Shown: piece after piece, positions 58,788 to 64,000 of the stretch | Layout of the letters: each line of letters begins with the position of its first letter | Numbering within the stretch: position 1 is the first letter of the stretch | NCBI GenBank assembly: GCA_949357655.1 | Contig: CASHTG010000009.1 | Span: 1-64,000 of the forward strand | Length of the DNA: 64,000 nt | Direction of reading: 5' to 3' | DNA from: Parascedosporium putredinis | Taxonomy: Eukaryota > Ascomycota > Sordariomycetes > Microascales > Microascaceae | Notes under the pieces: generated by a model | The model's database searches: none | Told to the model about the DNA's origin: nothing | What the model saw: the letters and a program-made list of their open reading frames with translations, nothing else | Translations under genes and position numbers: made by a program

Positions 58788-60217
58788 ATGCAGCTCCGTA
58801 AACGCATCGCGTTAACCTGATATGACGGGTGCCTCTTTAGTGGGCTTCATGGCTGGCTGCTGCCAGCCCTTGTGCGAGCACGGCACACAGCAAACCTCGA
58901 TTACTCGTGCACGCTAAATTTCTCGGGACTGGAACTTGACTCGATCGTTCCAGCGCGTCGACTCCATCGGCCCCTTAGCCTTCTCTTGCACTGGGGTGAT
59001 GTTCGACTCGGTCTTACCAGGCTTTCGTGCACCTGATCTATCAATACCTCTGTTCTCTTGAGGAGATATTTCACAGCCTGTCCTTTCTTATCTTCAAATC
59101 TATTTCCCACCCTACGAGACCCCGGGGGTCAATGCTAGGTGTGGTTTTGTTGCTTCACAAAACTGGGGCGTTTTCGGCATGGTTCAAATATAATGACGGC
59201 GTTTAAACCTGGATTGATTCGGGCCTCCTCTTTGTACCTAGTGTTTTATTTTATCTATCAGATCACCATCCCTCTCGGCGACTTTGACGCTTAATTCAGT
59301 TGCGGGGGCGGCCTTGGAAAATTCATTTTACCGTTATATGTGCGCAGCTCCGGTGATTGAGTTCTTGGTGCTGGGAGTCCCCGCGAGTGGTAAAGCTCTC
59401 GGATGGGAGACGGGTACTTCTCCGGACATCATATGATCGAGTACCGAGGTAGTTCCATTGAAGTCATACGATGACTGTGCTCCGTAGGTTTTACTCTATC
59501 TCTCTTGGATCTTCGCCATGCGCGCTCGAACACTTGTATCTCGTTCTTTGGCAAGGGATGATGCGGATAGAAAATACGATAGACAAGAGCCTGTTCTAAG
59601 GGAACCTGCGTGAATGCAAGGACCTCGAAACGCAGCAGCTCCCGATAGATTAGAGCCCACGAAGGAATTTTATGATATGGAGGCGAAAATCGAGTCACCG
59701 GTTCACGGGTGATTAAGCGATAGGGTGGATGGAAGACATTTCGCGTGAGCACGTAGGCATAGCCGGCGCCATAAGTTTAATTCAAGGGAGCGCTCTCTTT
59801 GCACCTTTAGGCAGAGGCGGGCATATGAACGACAGGTAGAAGAAACCAATAAGAAAAATAGCAAAGAAAAAGACTCCGTGACGCCCACCGGTCCCAATCT
59901 GAGTGATTCAATCACTCGAGCCAAACTTGCGTGCGTTAGTAAAAAGACTGTACCAAGCCCCCATGCAGTCTAGGCTTTGCACAATTGACTAGAAAGAGGC
60001 GAAGACGGCGTGGCACAAGTTACGCTACGTTCGATATTGTCTCGACACTTCGTTCAGTCATCAGTAGGGCAGACTACCGACGTCTAGACAGCCGCCTATC
60101 TTTGCGGCTCCTGGATATAGGCCGCACACCCGGTAAGCTTGGCGAGCTATGATGTTGTCCATATGTACTGAGGAAGAGTACGCTCAACAAATACCGGCAG
60201 AGCACTCTTGTGCCCGA
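58788..60217. other. 1.4-kb intergenic region without a supported gene
   Basis: A minus-strand open frame at 59,429-59,752 of about 107 codons has no recognisable domain. The rest contains stops in all frames. It holds the 3' ends of the small protein and of cyclin B. Confidence 0.4.
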
Positions 60218-61888
60218 TCAAGAGATATGGTCGAGACTAAGCTTGACGTCTACGATATCGAAATGGCGAGCATTAACCCTTGCCCATCCCTGAGCAATCA
60301 TTGAGGCTAGTAACATTTTAGAAATACCAGATTAGTTGGACTGCAACCTTATGAAGATGGATCGAACTGTAAATGAAAGAGCATACCTTTGAGAAACTTC
60401 TTCCGTTCATATTTCTTGAAGAAGGCGTCGTGGATGGTGGGTCGTGCGAGGTAGTCAACCATCAGTTGAACTATCGGCTCGATCTCATCTTCCGTATAGC
60501 CAGCGTAAAAGGCAATGATGTCGTCCTGAATCGCATCGTTAGACATAGGCTCGTCTAGGTTAAACTATCATCTTCTCTTGAACTGCACGTCACTTACCCA
60601 TTCGCCACGGTCCAGTATCAACCTCGAGAGGTACATAGCACCGGCGGCAATATGGCTTGGTCGATAGGCCATGAATCGATGGTCCAGAAGACTTATCTCC
60701 ATTAGATACTTGCCAATAGTCCGAGACTGAATATCGTAGTTATCCGCTTTCGAGATGCGGCGCAAAAGTTCATGGGATTCGGATAGCTCAAGTCATAGTT
60801 TAGGGTGCTAAGAATGAACCGTTCGGCAGCGAGGATTTCGGCCTCAGAAAAACCATCGTCGGCAACATGGCTAAAATTCGCTACATGAGGGGAGAGAACC
60901 TCCTCATATTTAGAGGCGATGAACATGGCGGTAATACCTACGAGTTGTAGGCGATCAAGTTGGACAACTTTTTGCGAAAGGAAACGGTCAATGATATTGA
61001 CGGCCAAGAACAAGGTCTCGGGTAATAGGTGAAAGCGCGTATGAACCTCGATAAGCCAGTCAATCAAGATGCCACGCATTTTCCACTCCAGCTCGTCTTG
61101 ATGATCCATGTAGTTTGGATTGGGGATTGTTTTAACTTCAAGGTCGCGCAGATATTCGAATATTTCATGGGTATATTCGGCAACCATAAGAGGGTCGTCA
61201 AGATCTTCCGGGTCCGGATCAGTAACTCCTGGAGGGAAAACCGAGGTGGATGTCGCCTCCACCCGGCTAGCCCCAGGCTCAGCCTTTGGAGCGCTGACGT
61301 CGTTATCCTCAGTAGACGCGAGTCTCTCGTCCGTATGGATTTTTTCCGCAATGGCTCTTTTTCACCCTCAACCGTTATATCGGTAAGGCTGGGGTTCGTA
61401 GCTGTGTTTGAAACCTTCCGCTTTGGGCCGCTCGAAGAAACCGACTTTCCGGCATTACGCCTTACTTCCGAGGTTATCCTAGAATTTTTAGCAGCTGCGG
61501 GTGCACGACCGGAGGTCCTTGTGGATTTCCGAATGCCAGCTGGCTGGGCAGCCTTGGAGACAAGACCGGCCCTAGAGGCAGGCTTTTTCCGTCCATGGCA
61601 TCCGCCTTTGTAACGTTGCTGACATCGCCGAGAGCGGCACGTTTTCTTTGCACGCCCTGTGCTTGAGAATTTGTTGTCATTTTCGTCTGGACGCCTTTGG
61701 AAGGAAGGGCGAGCTCGTCGGCGCCAAGCGCGGCTGCCTTGGCCCGGGTCATACGCGTCGAGCGACTATTCTCGTCATTCTCATTCGAAACCGCTCGTGC
61801 ATGGAGAGTGCGGCCCTGCATCAGCTTGGTTAGCGATTCTCATCACATAATAATTCAAAAAAGACGATGGTAAACCTACGGGAGGCAT
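60218..61888 (-). CDS. nimE: G2/mitotic B-type cyclin (NimE/Clb family)
   Basis: B-type cyclins activate Cdk1 for entry into mitosis. A tiny first exon (MPP) at 61888 is spliced to LMQGRTLHARAVSNENDENS. The destruction box RAALGDVSN (RxxLGxxxN) follows, then the cyclin box: YMDHQDELEWKMRGILIDWL, EVHTRFHLLPETLFLAVNII, DRFLSQKVVQLDRLQLVGIT and AMFIASKYEEVLSP. The second cyclin fold has YPNPMNFLRRISKADNYDIQ, GKYLMEISLLDHRFMAYRPS and AAGAMYLSRLIL. Two 3' introns lead to DDIIAFYAGYTEDEIEPIVQ and a last exon ASMIAQGWARVNARHFDIVD ending before 60,218. One base is missing in runs at 61,584-61,588, 61,340-61,345 and 60,764-60,767. About 480 residues. Confidence 0.92.
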
Positions 61889-63132
61889 TGTGTGAACGTT
61901 GACAGTGTATGACAAGTTACGTTGTATGAGTTCCTCTGCGTAAGGGCGTAACTGAAGTAGTATATCTATTCGCGTTTAGTTTCACCCTACATGCATCTTG
62001 TCGAAGGTGCACCCTCTCTTCGAGAGCAACAAACTTGATAACATACGGAGTAGCGGTCGCCGACCAGAGCAGAAGTTGACGTAAAAGGGGAGGAAACAAA
62101 AAAGAAAAAAGAACAACGAACTTGTAAGCTTTGATGGCCTTGGAGCAGCGCGCTAAAGGTGGAAGAAATTAGAGACAAGGGAGGAAAAGAATGGTGTTGG
62201 AAAGAACAAGACGAAGAGGAGCGAAGGGGAAAAGTGCGGTGTTTATGTTGAACCTGAGTGACCGCGATGGTGGAGTCTCATTGTTTGGTGGAAAGGACGT
62301 GGGCCATGGCACGGTACGCATGGGTCGCGGCGTGTTCCAGGTACGTACCGAAGACGCCAAATTCGGCAACTTACCCGGTGCGAAGTTGAGCGCGGTGCAT
62401 TTGGTCCATGGCTGCCTCCCACAGCTTTGAATGCTCTTTGATTGATTGTCAATATACTTGACCCAGTATCTAGTGCTGAAAGAGGATTTCCCCTTTCTTC
62501 TCCTTCTAACTGTGCTCATTGAGCTATATGCGTACGATTTTTCGCTCATAATTTTCTTCTCTCCTGTGGAAAACCCGTGCTGCAAGAGCAGGTTGTGTGG
62601 ATGCCCCAGAGTCGGGGCCAGGTACTTTTTCGTGAAGAACGTGCCGAAGGAACGCGTAGTTCGACGTGCAGTCACACTATTCGCACCTGGTGCAACGAAA
62701 CTCAACAAAGGCAACTGCTAGGCAACGGGCCTCCCTCCTATTGGCCACTGGTCCTGCGTGTCTCGACTCGTCGCGTCCCCAAATATGGGGACAATTCCAA
62801 GGAACGCACAGTGAAAGAGGTGTGGCGTTAGTCTCATCCACCAGCCACATCTCCTTGAGCACAGAATTTTCCTCACGATGGAATCTCTCTCTCTTCCACC
62901 TCCAGGCTTCGCATCCAGCCACCAGAGCAGATAATGACACCTCTTAGATCTTAGATGAGCGTGCGCCCTATCGTCTGAAACGGCGGCCCCTCTCCAACGG
63001 CGATTGTTAGCTGTGCACTCATTTCCTGTGTATCAGTCCACATCTCATCATTCCTAGAAATCCCAGCCTCGCCCGAAAACAGAGGAAAGTATGTTTCCCT
63101 CACAGTTGTTTTTGCATCTCTCCGCCCGCAAT
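61889..63132. promoter_or_regulatory. Shared 1.2-kb promoter, cyclin B and mitochondrial uL2
   Basis: This is a divergent intergenic region. A minus-strand open frame of 181 codons (62,169-62,714) runs through it, with an Arg/Ser/Thr-rich composition and no domain I recognise; it is not called as a gene. Long leaders are usual for mitotic cyclin genes, so much of this may be cyclin 5' UTR and promoter. Confidence 0.4.
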
Positions 63133-64000
63133 ATGGCAATTCGAGTAGCCTCACGGTCCCTAGCACTAGGCGGCGCTTGTTTCTATTCTTCCACAGCTGG
63201 GAGCGGCACCACGATCACTTCAGCTTCCAAGACAGGCGTAAGCGGGACTATCGTGAGCAAATTCATGCCTGCTACGACCACAGAACAATCTTCGAAAGAC
63301 AACGTCCTCTTACGCACATATAAGCCTCGAACTCCTGGTCTCCGGCACTTAAAACGACCCATCAACGATCACCTTTGGAAGGGCAGACCGTTCCTTCCTC
63401 TTACTATCCCAAAGAAGGGCCACGGAAAAGGAGGCAGAAACGCAAGCGGAAGGATCACCGTTCGGCACAGGGGAGGCGGTGCAAAGCGACGACTTCGGTC
63501 GGTTGACTTCGAAAGATGGCGACCCGGGTCTCATATTGTGGACCGAATTGAGTACGACCCTGGCCGTAGTGCCCATATTGCCCTAATCACGGAGCAGGCG
63601 ACAGGTCGAAAGACGTACATAGTGGCCGCCGATGGTATGCGAGCTGGAGATATTGTCCAAAGTTATCGGTCGGGTATTCCTCAAGATCTCCTCGATAGCA
63701 TGGGCGGTGTCATTGACCCTGGTATTCTCGCCGCAAAAACAGCGTTTCGTGGGAACTGTCTTCCTGTTCACCTCATACCTGTAGGGACCGTGGTTTACAA
63801 CGTGGGATCTAGACTCAAGGGACCTGCCGTCTTTTGCCGAAGTGCCGGGACTCACGCCACGATTATCTCTAAGGAGGAAGAGACGAGGGAGGATGGCACA
63901 AAGGTTATGACGGGCCAGTACGTAACTGTCCAGCTTCAAAGCGGTGAGATTCGACGAGTCCATAAGGACGCTTGTGCAACAATTGGTGTTGCGAGCAATC
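63133..64000 (+). CDS. RML2: Mitochondrial ribosomal protein uL2 (Rml2), 5' part
   Basis: uL2m belongs to the large mitoribosomal subunit and supports the peptidyl-transferase centre. The open frame from 63133 has no stop and runs off the window after about 289 codons. The N-terminus MAIRVASRSLALGGACFYSS looks like a presequence. The mature part has TYKPRTPGLRHLKRPINDHL, KKGHGKGGRNASGRITVRHR, GGGAKRRLRSVDFERW and EYDPGRSAHIALI. GDIVQSYRSGIPQDLLDSMG, FRGNCLPVHLIPVGTVVYNV and VHKDACATIGVASN follow, all diagnostic of fungal uL2m. The C-terminal GGG(R/K)G-containing catalytic-loop region lies beyond the window. The frame is intact throughout. Confidence 0.95.
   Translation, partial: MAIRVASRSLALGGACFYSSTAGSGTTITSASKTGVSGTIVSKFMPATTTEQSSKDNVLLRTYKPRTPGLRHLKRPINDHLWKGRPFLPLTIPKKGHGKGGRNASGRITVRHRGGGAKRRLRSVDFERWRPGSHIVDRIEYDPGRSAHIALITEQATGRKTYIVAADGMRAGDIVQSYRSGIPQDLLDSMGGVIDPGILAAKTAFRGNCLPVHLIPVGTVVYNVGSRLKGPAVFCRSAGTHATIISKEEETREDGTKVMTGQYVTVQLQSGEIRRVHKDACATIGVASN

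Noticed and set aside
59429..59752. Protein-coding gene of 107 codons on the minus strand
   Set aside because: It has no domain, no supporting neighbour and no clear promoter; its length is within chance for this composition.

Overview
The window is fungal nuclear DNA, most likely from a filamentous ascomycete (Pezizomycotina). Genes have short introns of about 50-110 nt with GTAAG-type donors and CTAAC/CTGAC-like branch sites. Recognisable products are ascomycete housekeeping proteins, including ORC1, Prp46, Sla1, Cch1, a NimE-type cyclin B and mitochondrial uL2. The C-terminal NPFGF of Sla1 and the NimE-like start of the cyclin suggest something near Eurotiomycetes, but I cannot fix the genus.

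Layout. Bases 1 to about 10,080 are an extremely AT-rich block without intact genes. It holds inverted, diverged copies of repeats that differ by C-to-T and G-to-A changes, as expected of repeat-induced point mutation (RIP). The block ends abruptly about 30 bases before ORC1. From 10.1 to 38 kb is a dense housekeeping region: ORC1 (+), PRP46 (-), a Nas6/gankyrin-like ankyrin protein (+), a TMF1/Sgm1-like golgin (-), prefoldin 1 (+), a coiled-coil protein (+), a Hem25-like mitochondrial glycine carrier (-), COG8 (-), a TLC-domain membrane protein (+), SLA1 (-), AMP deaminase (-), a Yea4-like UDP-GlcNAc transporter (-) and the PP2A B subunit CDC55 (-). From 38.6 to 49.3 kb come a conserved unknown gene, a decayed WHIM/PHD-finger gene, an HMG-box regulator, EMC5 and MSH5, all on the plus strand. 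From 49.7 to 56.3 kb is the long calcium-channel gene CCH1. The last part is sparser: a small conserved protein, cyclin B (-), and the 5' part of mitochondrial uL2, which runs off the end of the window.

The genes do not form one pathway. They cover replication and cell cycle (ORC1, cyclin B), splicing (Prp46), protein quality control (Nas6, prefoldin, EMC5), Golgi traffic (COG8, TMF1), endocytosis (Sla1), signalling (Cch1, PP2A-B) and meiosis (MSH5).

The strongest overall signal is technical. Nearly every long gene is broken by single-base frameshifts, and most fall at a homopolymer one base too short, including in genes that should be essential. This looks like homopolymer undercalling in the assembly rather than gene death, so gene calls here join frames across those points. 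One gene, the WHIM/PHD relic at 39.8-41.7 kb, also carries in-frame stops and lost zinc ligands and looks truly dead. I did not find a convincing undescribed system; the candidates for follow-up are the repeat structures in the RIP block and the decayed region beside the HMG-box gene.
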